A stretch of DNA of 64,000 bases from Bombus terrestris (GCF_910591885.1 NC_063273.1:1922001-1986000), one strand, 5' to 3'. Counted from the first letter of the stretch, positions 1 to 13,759 are shown. Notes: generated from the letters alone by a model not told the origin. Made by a program: numbers and translations.

Positions 1-1140
1 GCAAACGTATCGAAGTTTCAATCACATTAGTTGCACGGAATACTGTGCAATCGTACTCGTGAAATTTATGATTCTTTGTTTGTCCTTGCAATCTAAAATT
101 GGATCAATAGATCCTTATAATTTCGATAATGGTAGCTTGCATCGGCAAAATGGACAAGCAAGCATCATCGAAAATAACAAAATAGCTTGTTTGCATTTCT
201 GGAACGAAATGGGGAAAATTTTGCTTTTTCGTAAAATCGCAAGAGGATTTTTCTTTTTTTTTTTTTTTTTACTGTTTCTGGTAGAGTTATCCTCCTTTTT
301 AATCTCTGCAACGAATAAAGTATATCGTGCTAATTTTTCTCTGAACGTTATTTTTCTCCTTAAATTTGAAACTTTTCGTGTAACCCTGCGGTGCATAACA
401 TTTTATGCACTGTAGTATAATAATTACGACGACGTTGTATTTACCAGTGTAATTTTTACGATAATGTTAGTTTAAATTAGTTTCCGTATTACGACAAATG
501 TTGAGAATCAGCTCGTGCTATAGTTAATAATCTCGTAGGGAATTAAAAACTGGAAGTAAATTAAACACTTATAAGCACGAAGGATCTAATAAATTAAAAT
601 TGTATACTTTTAATGCTTTGTATCTTCATCTTTTAGAAGATTACACGATCTATTTCTTTACGCCGTGAAACTTTAAGCTAATATAATGTTTAATTATATA
701 CTGCATCGTAAAAGAAACGGAACAATGCAAAACAAAATAGAACAGAGGGGAGGAATTTATCTTTGTACCAGGTTAAACGATCCCATTCTCATTGATCTGC
801 CAGTAACGAAACGATACGTAACAATCGATCGTGGCACCCATTCGTCTCCGTCCACAAATTCCAACGACCATTACGAACGAGAGTTTCAAACAATCCTGTT
901 CGATTCCAGTTCCGCTCTCGTACAAGTGAAACTTTTCTGTCAAAGCAGCACCTCTTTCTAAAGTCATCATCGACGCGTAAGGAATAAAAACTTTCCGATT
1001 CAACGAACGATCTGCCGCGAAACAGAATGTTTGATACTAGTTGATCAGCGATCAAAGGTAGGAAAGCGACCAATCCCTTTAAGCAGACGTATTTAGCTTT
1101 AATTTTCCTGCGTTCCCTGGTTAATTCGATTTATCTTCTT
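1..1140. other. AT-rich non-coding stretch
   Basis: No gene is visible. The stretch contains a T-rich run at about 247-270, whose translation gives a meaningless phenylalanine (or, on the other strand, lysine) run. Frames at 686-1073 overlap one another on both strands and have no recognisable domain. The segment at about 780-1070 is a little richer in GC and CG than its surroundings but shows no clear motif cluster. Confidence 0.6.
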
Positions 1141-1158
1141 ATTGCGTGGAGAGATAAA

Positions 1159-1202
1159 GAGAGAGTGTGTGTGTGTGTGTGTGTGTGCGTGTGTGTGTGT
1201 AC
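1159..1202. repeat. (GT)n microsatellite
   Basis: An almost pure GT dinucleotide run follows a short GA run and has one GC interruption near 1189. It is a simple sequence repeat, probably polymorphic in length. Confidence 0.95.
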
Positions 1203-2620
1203 AGAATGTTCATCGTAATAACAACTGTCGCAATTTTTCTGGCTTTTCTGTCAATGCGGAGGAAGAACGTCTCGTAGAAAATTTAGTTAGTAGTCGATTA
1301 ACGACAAATTGCAATAATAAACGTGTTAAGGGGCTTTTTGAGCGATAAAGAATCAAGCTTACTTTAATTAGTTTATGTAGATACTACGAATTGAGTTTTC
1401 TGACGAATTCGTAGATGATGATGATGCCTCTAATGCTGGATAAAACGATTGCTCTTTTTCGATAATATCTTCTTAAGAGAATCAGCCAAAAATGCAATAA
1501 ATTGCATCGTTAGCGCAAAAGTCAAGCATCGAAATGTCCAACAATACTTGATAATTGAATGCAAACAGTAAATACTTGCCATATGTTCTTATCATATTAT
1601 GCTTCTAGACCGTGGATTATGTATTTATGGGAAATTTTAATATACAGAATTTAGTGGATAAATGTCTGGATAAATGCCAAATAAAAAATCATATGGTATC
1701 AATGTAAAATGCGAGGGCAAACTATCATTATATCATTTGCCGTATTTACCATTTTTGAAACTGAAGAAAACCAAAGTTCTTTTCTCGTTTTCTTTGCATC
1801 ATTTCCGTTCTTCTTCGTTCTTTAAGAGATCAAGAACATGGGAAACTTCAAGCGTTTCAACGTATCTTGAAAACCAAGAGAGATGCTGGATAGGATATTC
1901 TACCTAAAGAGAGCAGTAGATAATAAATAACTTTTGTTCGAAATATTTTGTTATCAGATTATCAAAAGGATCTTAAAATTTCTACCGACTGTTACAACGA
2001 ACATCCTCTATATATCCTGCCATTTCTTAACTATTCACCTTATCCTTTCTAACCAGATCCTTGCTCCCATCACTTTGTCCCGCCCATTTCGAGCGAATAC
2101 TCCAACTGGGTTTCTTCTTTTGTTTTACCATTGAATTGCGGCGCGTAGGGGAGAGCATTAACATTTTCTCGTGATTATTTAAATTTAAGACAATCGTGGC
2201 CACGACTAGCTGCTGGCTACAGCTCCGGCCAACCTTAACGCGGAACAACCGTGCTTCTTCGTCTCTTCTCTTTTTTCCTCGCCGTTCTCTTAACCATTCA
2301 TTGTATCGCCTTGCTCTTACGTTCGCGCAACTTGAACATTTTTTCCTTCGACCTGCTTTTCGACCGGTTTGGAAAATAACGCGACCCGCTTCTTAATATC
2401 CCGAATGACAAAGCGCCGCCGAACTTCCCCTCGCGAATTTCTCTAATTCTTACCACCGCCCCCAATTTCTCCTATCTTTTTGCATCTTCTTCCGCAGTTT
2501 CGCGAACTCGTTTACGGAGATACCGTTTTCCGGACGATTTATTGAAAATTAAAACGAGACTTTTTCCCGTTGCACGATCGCACGGCAAAAGCAGAAAAAT
2601 AAATGGCCGGAAAGAGGCAA
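1203..2620. other. Non-coding stretch
   Basis: No supportable gene. A perfect small inverted repeat, ATGCAAT with 2-base loop ATTGCAT, lies at 1491-1506. From about 2150 to 2600 the sequence is GC-richer and CG-dense, ending at the TTAA target of the next element. Short frames there (62-77 codons) overlap on both strands and look random. Confidence 0.55.
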
Positions 2621-2871
2621 TTAACACTAGAGAAATACCACAGCAGTGAAAATGACTGGTTCTACGATTTTATAAATTTGTCAAATCTCGTTTACGGATC
2701 CCAGATGGATCAACAATACCAAAAATGTACCATGGAATTCCTTCTGTGAGTAAACAGTAAATCAATAAATATAAAAATATTTTATCGTTACGTATTTTTT
2801 AAAGACCAGTCATTTTCATTGGTTTTGGTAGAAATAGCTTCGTGTCAACTATCTATAGTTCTAGTGTTTAA
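2621..2871. mobile_element. piggyBac-like MITE
   Basis: A non-autonomous element of about 250 bp is bounded by TTAA on both sides (2621-2624 and 2868-2871). The ends are inverted: the left begins TTAACACTAG, and the right, read on the minus strand, begins TTAAACACTAG. A second inverted block lies inside: TGAAAATGACTGGT on the left (about 2647-2660) and its reverse complement on the right (about 2804-2819). TTAA targets with CACTAG-type ends are known from piggyBac-like elements of insects. The inside is AT-rich with no transposase frame, so this is a MITE that would have needed a transposase in trans. The one-base difference near the right end and the unequal distance to the inner block show some decay. 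Confidence 0.75.
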
Positions 2872-5800
2872 AAGAATAGATGTATCGGGATATCAATTCT
2901 GTTTGATTTCAGAGTAGGATAGATTATTTTGTCGAAACACTCGTACTTCGAATCTTCGCTGGTATCGTGGCAAACGAGGCGCTAAGACGCAGAGATATTA
3001 ATGAAAGGAGATGGATAAAAAAGGAAGAAATAAATCTGGTGACAGCACAATTCCAATGTATCTAATATGAATCTACGCGTACTTACTGTACTTACATACC
3101 TAGTGTAATAATACTACACACTCGTATACGCGTAAAAAAACGTCGGCTTTACCACAGACTAGAAAATCGTTCTATTTTTGTGACAGATTCGCATTGCAAT
3201 TTGGTAATTGTACCGAGTGTGCTTTGCATTGGCAATACCTACTTCGTAACGCTATGTCACAGCTCACTTACGCTCTGCAGACGCATTAATTTCCGAGGAA
3301 GAGGCGTAACTGTGCGTTTTCAAGCACCGTAACATTCGTCGTAGCGTTATCTCTAAAGAGCAACGTTAGAGCAACGAGCGATTCAAGAAACAAGCTAAAA
3401 ACATAGCCATATATTTATGTACGTATGTAAATGCGCGAGAGCATTTGTTAATATGATGAACGTTTTTCCTCATATACGTCAGTAAATAACTCATGTTCTC
3501 CTGTGATCTTTATATACTTTTAAAAGCTCGTTCGTAACACAGAATTCATATATTTATCTAAATTACATAGATATTGTCCGCAATGTGAAACGATATTATC
3601 AAAATCGACAAATTTTCGAGGACCGTTTGTTACGATTCATCGAATTATCGGTTTTTCTTGCGATTCGAATATCCTACCGATTATATATCCATTGCCAGTG
3701 TGATTATCGAAACTTGGCGGCAGTTCAGAATTCTGAAATTCCCAACAGCAGATATTTTATTCGCAAAGTCTCCTTCGAAGAAAGTATTTCTATTTTATCG
3801 ATGCTTGTGCGTCATGGCCACGACTGCAGATGCAATTTGCGATACAGTTGCATCAATATCATTGATAAAGTTCGGAAAGTGTGGCCCAGAATTTCAGTGT
3901 AGTTCACCGTTGCTGATTTTTTCAAGTATTTCCTCAAGGAAATTGTATTTACTCTGTGGTACATCTTGGGTACACTGCTTCCCGTTCTGAGTAAAGTTCC
4001 TCTTCTGATGAAGTCGTTGACCTGACTAGGAACATTTTTTCCCTAGAAATTCGATATTTTTGTTGCTACAATTTTACCGCATAATTTTATTTTCGTATTC
4101 GAGATGTAAGTTGTATTGGAATAAAGTCGAGTTGTTACATGCGAACGATGTTTGGAAGCAAATTAGTCTGATATACGTGTGATATCTTAAATTGTGTTAA
4201 AATGATAAAATTATAATTTAGATAATATCGTTCGTCGAACATTGAGCTTCTTTCAAACACACTGTGATAGGAATCTCGTAGTCCCGAAAAATGAAATGAT
4301 TCTTTTCTGTGAAACTACGCTAAATACGAGCAGTATATCCATCCTGAAATAATAAATATTAGTATACTAATCGATTGGTTCTAACGAAGCGTTATATCAA
4401 ATTTTTTAACGACGATAAACACTGTCAAAAGCTTCAGAGTTTCCTGAAATTTTCATTTATTATCGTCATATTTTAAGAATTATAATTACTTTTTCCATTA
4501 AATTCTACCCTTTGTTTAAAGGAGGTAAATATTTTACAACCCACAAAGATTCATTACAATTTGTTAGATAGGGAAAGCATTTGCAACGTATGAATTTTTA
4601 ATCTGTAAATCAGAGACCAAGTTGTATTCACATTTCAGCACTCGCTGTTATTTAAATTTGTATATATCTCGTTTGACGTAGGGTATCCCATAGCTGTTAT
4701 TAATTTCATCATGCGTTTCTCGTGCCGTGTATGTAGCGACACCATTTTTCCGCATAAAATACAGATCGGTTCACATTACGCTGATTAAACATACAATCTG
4801 GACGCGAGCGTGCGTGAACTCATAGATTTTGTAATTGTATACGAATCTCGGGGAAATCTGATCTCAACATACGCTAGCATGATTAACGAGAAATATTAAT
4901 ATATTCATGACATCCGTTGCTATTAATGTTATAATTAAAATCACGCAGATATTGCGAAGTACTGTAATTGTAACCCCCCCCCTCCCCCTACCGTGATCCA
5001 TTGTAAATGATTGTATTCGATCGACGAGAGAATTAACGCGTAATTGGGAATTTACTTCTGAATATCGTATAGCGAAAAATAGATATAGAAAATTCATATT
5101 TTTTACGAAGAAAAACGAGTCAACCTGAATAATTACAACCTGAATTTTACAAATTTACGCATTTTTTAATATTTCAATGACTTTTCTTGTAAAATATTTG
5201 CGATACCTTCCGATATATTTTTTTTTTAATTTATAAAAAATGTGAAACAACAGTTTCATATATAGTTATAAAACTACATAAAGAAACAATTTCTCACAGT
5301 ATTTAATCAATTGACAATGTACTGAATTTTGACTGACAACTGTTCTCCCGTAAGAAATGTGAACTACGACTTATCACGTTCTTTCTCTCGTTCTATAGTC
5401 TTCGCGCAAAGTCCAAAAAATACTTATCGAAATCGTAATTTCGTTTTTTAAGAATGAAACTGAAGCAACTCTCTAGCAATTCAACGTATAACACGAATTA
5501 AAACCGTGAAATAATCTCGTTGATCCTGCAACGTTCTAAATGTTACATAACGTCCTAAGTATATCCTAAATGTTAGAAACGATGCAATTTTGTCACTATG
5601 AAACCGAGCGTCTTTTCTACCTTAAATTTTACCTCGTTTTGCTGTTTTGTAGTCGGCCGCGTGCAGCGATATTAAAATGTGTGGAAAGTTTTGGAACGAG
5701 GTACGGCGGCAGTTGAAAATATTGTAGATTTTTAAGATTACGAGTACTCTCTTACCGGCATTGTTCCGCGAGGGCTAGAATAGCCAGTAAGTCACTCTTG

Positions 5801-6529
5801 ACCCATGTAGCCTCCGATGATGTACGAGCATAGTTTTCGCTCGCGCGGCCATCCTTACAACCCTCTTCGCTCGTTCTCGTCCAACCGACAGTGGTGTGGC
5901 TGTTTTGCCGCTTGCTTCACCGGCGATACTCTCGTCATGGGAACGAGACAAAGAGCGAGAATGACAAAGAGGAACATAGTAACGTACACTCTCGTTCAGA
6001 AGTATTAGGATACTTGAATATGAAGAAAATGGTACACTCGAGGAAATTGAGGGGAAGTATCGAAAGAATTATTATACCTTGTATCACGCGACAGTTTAGA
6101 TTATCTTATGTATATATAAAGCATCATTATACCATAGATTGGTCTAAATTATAGATTAAAAAGGATCTTGGATTAAGAAGCAAATGACAAATTTAACATT
6201 TCAACCTTAGTAACTTGTTAGATTCTTTTAAAGATAGCTGGTACACCGGTCAACTCTTGTGGGAGCCAAAGATTTTGAGATCTCCAATATGTTTATTCTA
6301 CGATGAGCAATATTTAAAAAATTTTGAAAGAAATATATCGTTACCGTGTTCTCGAATCGTTTGGCCAATAATTTAGATGGAATATGGTAAATTCGTAGGA
6401 TACTTGTGAACGAGGGTGTACCACTAATTGCTGTATCGTCGACAGTGGGCGGATAGTGTTCGTCCCGATCGCTAAAAACCGTGAAGGTGGATCGCGATGC
6501 ACGCAACTATGCTGCACGTATACAAGCAC
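2872..6529. other. AT-rich non-coding stretch
   Basis: No supportable gene. It contains a cytosine-rich tract at 4974-4988 (nine C, one T, five C) and two overlapping plus-strand frames of 105 and 110 codons at 3585-3990, in different registers, with no recognisable domain. A GC-richer patch at 5640-6010 includes repeated CG dinucleotides but nothing I can name. Confidence 0.55.
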
Positions 6530-6960
6530 AGACAGATTTACGTTTCTTTTGATGTTGCCGAACAATCACCGTAAATCCATCGTTGAAAATCGAACGTTCG
6601 CGTCTCGTAATTTCTCCGTGGCCGTTTAAATAACTGCCGCGTTCCTTTCCTGACAGCTGAACGGAGCGGCCGTTTAATTGGCGTCGGTGCAATCGATTCG
6701 TTACACCATCGAATCTCTGCCGCGCCGTTGAATTTCATTTCGCGATTTCTTGATTCGATAACGCGACGAGAATTCCGTCCGCAAAATTCGCTGAATCGGC
6801 CAGGGAAATTAAAACGTTATTAGTTATCGACAGCACTCACAGGCGCGGCATGTTTATCCGATCATCCTCCTTCTCTTTCCTTCTTTTGCTGTTCCCTTTG
6901 CTCCTCCGTGGAAACGTTTTATCGAATTCATTAATGCACGCCTCGTGCCTACCGTCTCAA
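6530..6960. promoter_or_regulatory. Candidate cis-regulatory island
   Basis: A GC- and CG-richer island stands out from AT-rich flanks. The ten-base word GGCCGTTTAA occurs twice in the same orientation, at 6620-6629 and 6668-6677, 48 bp apart; the second copy continues into TTAATTGG, a homeodomain-type core. TTATTAG and TTAATG words follow in the second half. There is no open frame of note. The call of enhancer-like DNA is inference from composition and motif content; the island could equally be an untranslated exon. Confidence 0.3.
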
Positions 6961-8689
6961 CAGGTTTCCAATACGATATCGTCCGTTTACTGTTACTAGC
7001 TGTTATTTTGTATCGTATTCGCTGTCTGTCAGTTAATGAAGAAGATATTAACGGTATTTAATCGGTATCACGTAGTTTGGCTCGAGATGTACGTACGATG
7101 AAACGTCCATGTGATACTCCTTTCGGGCGAAAGAACTATGGCTATTTAGGATTTTATGGATTTTCTTTTTACGTGATAAAAGATGTTAGCAAACGACCGT
7201 CGAGTATTGGATTTGTTTCATACCTTTGTTTACAATCGAATTGCAACGCGTCTGTTATAATTACAGCAGGTTTCTGAAAATTTTGCTCATAGAATTTAAT
7301 CATTATAAAATACGTTAACTTTAATACGAAAGCTGTTATAATTAGCTAAATAGTCTAAAGATATTGTTAAAATGATTTGAAACGAATAAAATGTACCGAA
7401 ATATTATCCCAATGAAAATTAAGCGATGATATTAAAATCACCGAATCGATTCCTAATTCCTAACCATGAACTCTCACTCTGCCACATAATCAATTCCGCG
7501 AAATTTGAATACCAAACATTCTGCAGCTCGCTATCTGCTCCATCAAAAAGTCCACTTGGAAACTCAACTGGCGTACTCCACATTCCCTACGATTTTACAA
7601 TAAAAATAAAAATCATCAGCGTTTAACTTGACTGCCGAGCGTTCTTGCTGCCAACGAAACTAGCGAAAACTGGTTAAACTCGATCGTGTCGTCTCAACCC
7701 TTGGTAATCCCGTAGATAAAATCTGGATTATGTCTAGCCGCGTCTAACGAGAACATCGGCGCTCTGTTGGTAATTTGAACGCCAGCTGCTACCAAACGCT
7801 ATTAAAATAGTTCGATGGTACAAAAAGACCGCAACAGGACACTCGAAAAGGATTGGGTCGGGTCGTCAACGGATCGTTCCTTTCCTCTTTCGCGTTTCTC
7901 GTTAGCCTTTCTTCGTCATCAAACTCACGCGTCTTATAATAAGTCAAGCTCGTTAATGTCACTCGAACCGAGCTTAACGCGATATAATTATCGATGAAGC
8001 TTTCGTTGCTTGTCCTAAATAAAACGAGTAGCTGTCTCAAGCTGACGATCGAGGAACATCGTGCGGCGTTTAGTTTCTAGCGTTACTGTTGCAGTCATGG
8101 ACAATGTTTATACGCGATCGATATTTTTCGAGGACTAGATTACATCGTTCTAGTTTATATTCTACATCTTACATAATAAAAATCATTTATAGGTACTATA
8201 AAATTAAACGCTCTGTACATAGGTATAAACACCTACATTCTCGCGATATTGAATAATAATTAATAAAACTTTAGCGTTTAGCGTAAATTGTGAACTGTGG
8301 ATAACGACAGTCAGTAAAATTTCTAACGTATCGGTTCTTACTTGATAGTAACGCGTGATATTTTTTCAAATCCATCATCGGCTATGTAACTTTTATACGT
8401 GAGAAGCAAACATTATGACTAGACTAACCTCCTTTCGTTCGTGTAAGCATTTGCTCGCGTGCAGGTGTATTTTGTCCGATTTTCGATGCTCAATAACTGA
8501 AAAACAAAGGTAAAAAGGAAATTTTTACCTGCCTGCATAAACATCCCTGATCTAATAATAGCTATTCGAAAACTTTGAAAAAAGCCTACGCGACGTACAT
8601 TGGCAGAACCACTAACCGGACTATACGTACAATTCCTGTTATTCTAAACTAAAGCATTAGGAAAAAGCATTGAACTGAAATTGTTGGAA
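6961..8689. other. Non-coding stretch, nothing recognised
   Basis: Mixed AT-rich sequence with a moderately GC-richer patch at 7630-8060. Short overlapping frames on both strands (60-83 codons) have no domain. I see no repeat structure. Confidence 0.5.
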
Positions 8690-9140
8690 ACTAAGTGGAT
8701 CAGGCTCGCTACGTTCGTCCGACGATTCGACGAATTCGACAAAACCAATGGATCTCGAGTTAATTAGCGATTAAACGAAGCCTCCGCGTGCCTAATCGAC
8801 AATCGATGTCGATTGTGCAGGCGTTATTAACGAGCTTGTGTGCTCGTGGTTGATCGGTCACCGTGAATCAGGCCGGCGTCCAACACGTCGTTTCATGGGT
8901 ATCTCCCTGTGTCCCCGGTTTGTCTGATTCACGCACGTCTGTCAAAGCAAATCAGGAAGTCGTCGCGTACCGTGGCCGCGTGGTCACGGACCCTATTCAA
9001 GAGGGACACGCTAATGGACGTACGTTTACCGAAGATCGAAACACCGTATGTCGACGATGAAACCGGCTCGCTTCCTGTGGCGGATTTTCGAGAATGTACC
9101 CATCCTCCCCATCCTCTTCCCCTACGGTTCTGATTAAACA
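8690..9140. promoter_or_regulatory. Candidate cis-regulatory island with dyad
   Basis: A GC-richer island with a TTAATTAG homeodomain-type site near 8759-8766. A perfect inverted repeat lies at 8799-8816: ACAATCGA, a two-base spacer TG, then TCGATTGT. Such a dyad could bind a protein dimer or form a small cruciform. Two short plus-strand frames (65 and 74 codons) cover 8863-9133 in different registers and look random. Function is inferred only. Confidence 0.3.
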
Positions 9141-9460
9141 TGCTCCAGCTCATCCACTTGCTGATGTTATGACATGGCTAGGATCGGTATATCCGAATTT
9201 ATGAACGTATCGCAGAATCGTCTCGCGTAATGTTCCACCTAACGAGTACGAATCAAATTCGTAGTCTTCGAGAGATTACGAGGCTCTTCGGCGATTGAAA
9301 TATCGAACGACGTGAATTCAAATAGGTAAATTAAGATTCTTAATAGAAAGAGAAATTTTACAGAAAATATTTACTCGAATGCCGTCGATTTACTAATCGA
9401 TTATAATTTAATTAAAACTTAATTATAAATATAATTTAGCGTAGTTGCATCGGCGGTCTT

Positions 9461-9600
9461 TTGCAAATATCTCGGAAACTAAGGCCGAGCGATGATTATG
9501 TGTATAGGAGAAAGTTGTTCAGAAACATGCCCCCTACGACATATTAAAAAATCATCGAAATTTGTAAAGCGGATGAGATATCGATAATCATCGTGTAAAC
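9461..9600. repeat. Possible fragment of a dispersed repeat
   Basis: The wording of this segment (ATCTCGGAAACTAAGG at about 9469, AAAGTTGTTCAGAAACATG at about 9512, then a CCCCCTACGAC block) resembles dispersed intergenic repeats that I associate with insect genomes. I cannot name a family and see no terminal repeats. No second copy is in this window. The assignment rests on recollection of style, not a match. Confidence 0.25.
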
Positions 9601-12600
9601 AGAATTAAATGAATACGTCGTGAAAATTTAACAATAAAATAATAGCCTAAGAGAAACATTTCGATTCCTTTGTTCGCAATATTCGTGTGCGTATCAAGGC
9701 AAAGTAAAACGATTTACTAGAAATATCGACTGAAAGATTAATAAGAAAATAATAGGTAAAAAGATCATATTTATCGGTCGTTTTAATGATTTACAACAAA
9801 CAACATAAAACAAAGTTTAAACATCTGACACATTCGCAATGAACTGTTACTTTGTTTAATTATCATTTTCCAATAAAAATAATATGAGAGACGCTTTAGA
9901 ATGAAGAATGAGTTGATTGCATTATAAATGTACCGATACTTTACACGATACGAAGTATATTACAATTTTTTTGTTAAATTGGACATTAATTAATTGTTTC
10001 GTAATAAACTTTCAAACTAATAAGCAAACGCCATCGACATTATTTTACTTTTGTTCCGTGTAAATATATTATGAATAAATAAATTATTATTCAGCGTTAC
10101 AATGTACTATTGTATTAAATTGCTGCTGTATTAAATAACTGTTATTTACGATAAATGTTTAAAGTGACAGCTTTCTGCGTCAATTCATTTCGCTTTTGTT
10201 TGACTAGGATCCTCGAGTATTATTAACGTGTGTATCGTAAAATGTAATAAAATTAATTAATCCACGTAATAGTAAAATATAAATACGTTACAGCTTGTTT
10301 GAAAGATCTTGTTGTATCAAGATACGTATGGAAAGCAACAAAAATGCTACTATTCAACTGAATCATGGAAAAAGAGAAGTTGTCGTCGAAATTATCCGGA
10401 TATGCTTTCTTCTACGTAATAAACAACGATTCTAATAAACCATTAAAGATGTAAAGATATTTCAAAGTAAGATTATAATACATATATACACACATATATA
10501 GCGTCATATTAAAATAAGCAATTTATTTTGGTTGTAAGTGCATAGCTGTATATACGTAGAGAATAAGACTTATAAAATATTTCCTGAATAATGCACTTGT
10601 TGAAAAGCAAAGGACAAAATGACGTAATAATATTGCAAAACTGGAAAAACGTTTATCAAATGATATCTATACCTGAAGATAAGTTTAATCAAGGAAATGA
10701 AGATTTTATCAAGGGAGAAGCACCTCGTTTGATGAAATAAATAGGAAGCCTTTAAAAATATTGCCACGAGAAGTTTGATCGACTGGAGCGCGCCCATGAA
10801 CTGCGCTTCAATCGGAAGTTTTCTCGTCCGCCAACATCCGGATAGTAATTAGAATCGCCTTCTCGATAAATCACACGGTACAGTAATCGTCGCGTCGGTT
10901 TAATTACTTCCTCGCTCTGGACGACGTCAAAGCGTATTTGAACCGACCACCTACAAATGTCACGAGCTACATAAATACTTTTGCTCCTCTCTCTCAATTC
11001 GCAAATAGAAAGCTTGCAAGTGTCAGTCGATACGAAGAGATTTTTCTTCGGATATCATTCAGGCAATGTACTTAATCCGTACGATATCTCATAACGTTTA
11101 CGTTATTAAAGCGTTTAACGAGAATCCGCCTTACTTGGAAAATCGATCTGACCTTATTTCGATGATGAAGCTTAATACGTACCTTGTTACGTGCTTGTAT
11201 ACGTTTATGGGTATTAATCATGTTTGGTCTCGCGTGTAATTTCGTTTTCCATTAAACTTCGATTTGCAGCGAGTGCAATATAGATGGCAGATATGAAAAC
11301 ATTCTGGGAACAAATAGTAAACGAATTTATCAAACATCTTCTAGGTTGTCAACTTTTTATATTTTTTCAACTTTCTGTGCTGTACTCTTTATTATAATTT
11401 CATTTTTTTATATTATCCTATTTATCATCTGTCGTAAACTGATAAAATTCGACTAAAAAATATTTTTTCAAATGTGTTATGCCCTGCTGTGTTCATTCAT
11501 AGCGTAACTAATGAAATTTCTTTCGATCGATTCGATCGATACTTCGATAGACATTTATCATAAAAATTGATATTCTTAATAATAAATCTATAATAACAAT
11601 AACTGCAAATACATTGACAGCAAATATCCTTCGAACTTAAACCATGAAGATTTCATAACGTTACCGAATCGAATGAAAGCAACGAAGAAAGCGAGTGTGA
11701 ATTTCGCGCAATAAATGAGGCGAAAAGTTAACGAAGCAAATATAGGAACGAAATCGCAATATGAAAATGCTCGTAATAAACTGAAGTTCTAGTAAACACG
11801 GCAAAGTGGCTGTAAAAATTTTTCCAGCTGTCACGAAAAAGGATATAAATTGACGTTTAGATCGTTTTGCGAAAGTCACGTGCCGTGGCAAGGGATAACG
11901 ACTGCGGTTGACACATAACGAAGTAGCCAGACCGCAAGATTAACCCTCCGTTTCGCTTTCAATCACTCTACCGGGCCAACTGTCCGCTATTTTATCGGTT
12001 AACATTACCGCGCTCTTAGTTCTGCTCCTAAAATGGTGAAAGCCAAGGAATTGGATGAAGTGTGTTCTATTGCAGGTCAGTGGAGAAAGAAAAAGGAACG
12101 GGACGCTAGGACGAAACGGGATAGAAACGAAAGTACAATTTGCGATTATTACTGCAAAGATAAATGCTGGCAATAAAATAAAGTACACAATAATAAGAGC
12201 GGCTGATGAGTGTGTGCATAAAACAGGGGTTGGAACGAAATGACTACGCCACTGCGAAGGAAATAAAGGGCGGAAGACCTTTTGCCGAATCCATGGCGAG
12301 GTTTCCCAAACTTTTGTAGAATATCGTACGGTCGAATTGGTTTTGGTCGGCAGTATGCGTCGATAGCGTAGGATTATGGAAAGATGATAAGAGACTAGGA
12401 TTTTGAACGACAAAATTCATTGGAGCGCGATTGAAACGAACGACGAGCAGGTCTTAAAGCAAGTTTGTATCAAGGAATTACGATATTTGCAGAAGCGAGT
12501 GACGCAAATACGGATATTCTATTTTTGTATAAAATTACAATAGAACGGAGAATATTATAGAAATTCTTGCATCGTACGTTGTTGCGCTACTTGTACGTAC

Positions 12601-13759
12601 GTCGTACGTTTCATAAAAATTTCAGGATCGAACTTTCAAATTTATTAATGAATTAATTAAATTAGAAATACGAGACCGGTGATAATTAGCATCGACCAAC
12701 ACATTTTACGTTATATAATTTGTATTCTTCGTGATTCTACACTTCTTCTTATTTTATATTGAAATGGAAACTGGCGAAGAAAGTGTTATTAAATAAGGGA
12801 TAAAGGTAAAGCGAAATCATTAATATTTAAATTATCAAATGGAGCAAATATCGAAGTGCAAATACGGCTCAAATATATCACTAAGTTATCAAGAAAATAT
12901 TTATTCACGAGAACGTGCAAATATTCGAATGTCTCGTGAAATATTGTATGGTTTTAATTATTTCATTTTCTGTTTGCTTGAAATTATCAGCATAAATAAA
13001 GTTCATGATATGTCATTTGGATGGACTTTCCATATTAATGGAGAAACGACACATTTTTTACTTCACTTTATTTCTATTTAATATCCATAAAACCAGCAAA
13101 TGTCTAAAATATTTCACATTTTCCGAAATGCCTCGGAAGACACATTAATTCGTAATTCGTATTGCCAATGTATTGAACAGAACAACTACCTGATTCAGAG
13201 GTCTTCTATCTTTTTACGAATCGATTTGATCTATGTCTAAAAGAAAGTATATACTTCCAAGAATGCGCAAGAATTAAGATCGACCAGATTGAAATTGATT
13301 CGTAATTTCGTAATCATGGAAAATGCTGATCAAGAGCCGACCAACGGGTTAAATGTAGATCTATATAAAGAGTTAAACACGCGCGTCCTTGCCTTTTGAT
13401 AATTAAATTGGTTTAATAAAAGGCAGCATTATAGGTAACTAGGTATTTAATTAAATCTTCGTTGTACGATCTTCCTCGATCGAGGATCACCCGATTGAGA
13501 CGCCATTCAGGAACTTTTCGAAAGAGTACAATTTCGCTTAACCAATTCCGCGAATAATACAATTTAGTAACGAGAAAGAAAGGAGGAGCGAAATTAGATC
13601 ATTCTATTTGGAGCGTCGGCATACGTGGCAAGATGATCGCCGTAGGAGAAGGAGATAGGATATTTTCAGAAGGAATGTTTAATATTCGATGTAATATTCC
13701 GTATTCCGATTTTACGTTTGGCAAAGTCTGCGAAAATGCCCGTTCTTCCTCTCGATCTC
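9601..13759. other. AT-rich non-coding stretch
   Basis: No supportable gene. 9600-10790 is strongly AT-rich. 10790-11000 and 11900-12420 are GC-richer; the latter carries a 157-codon minus-strand frame (11940-12413) without a domain, overlapped by a plus-strand frame. I see no transposon ends or tandem arrays. Confidence 0.5.

Noticed and set aside
890..925. tRNA-like T-loop word GTTCGATTCC
   Set aside because: The flanking five-base stems do not pair and no D-arm or anticodon arm can be drawn upstream.
4974..4988. C-run as a G-quadruplex site on the minus strand
   Set aside because: It has only two C blocks rather than four spaced runs, so a standard intramolecular quadruplex motif is not met.
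11940..12413. 157-codon minus-strand frame
   Set aside because: No domain, signal or splice context; the overlapping plus-strand frame and base composition explain its length.
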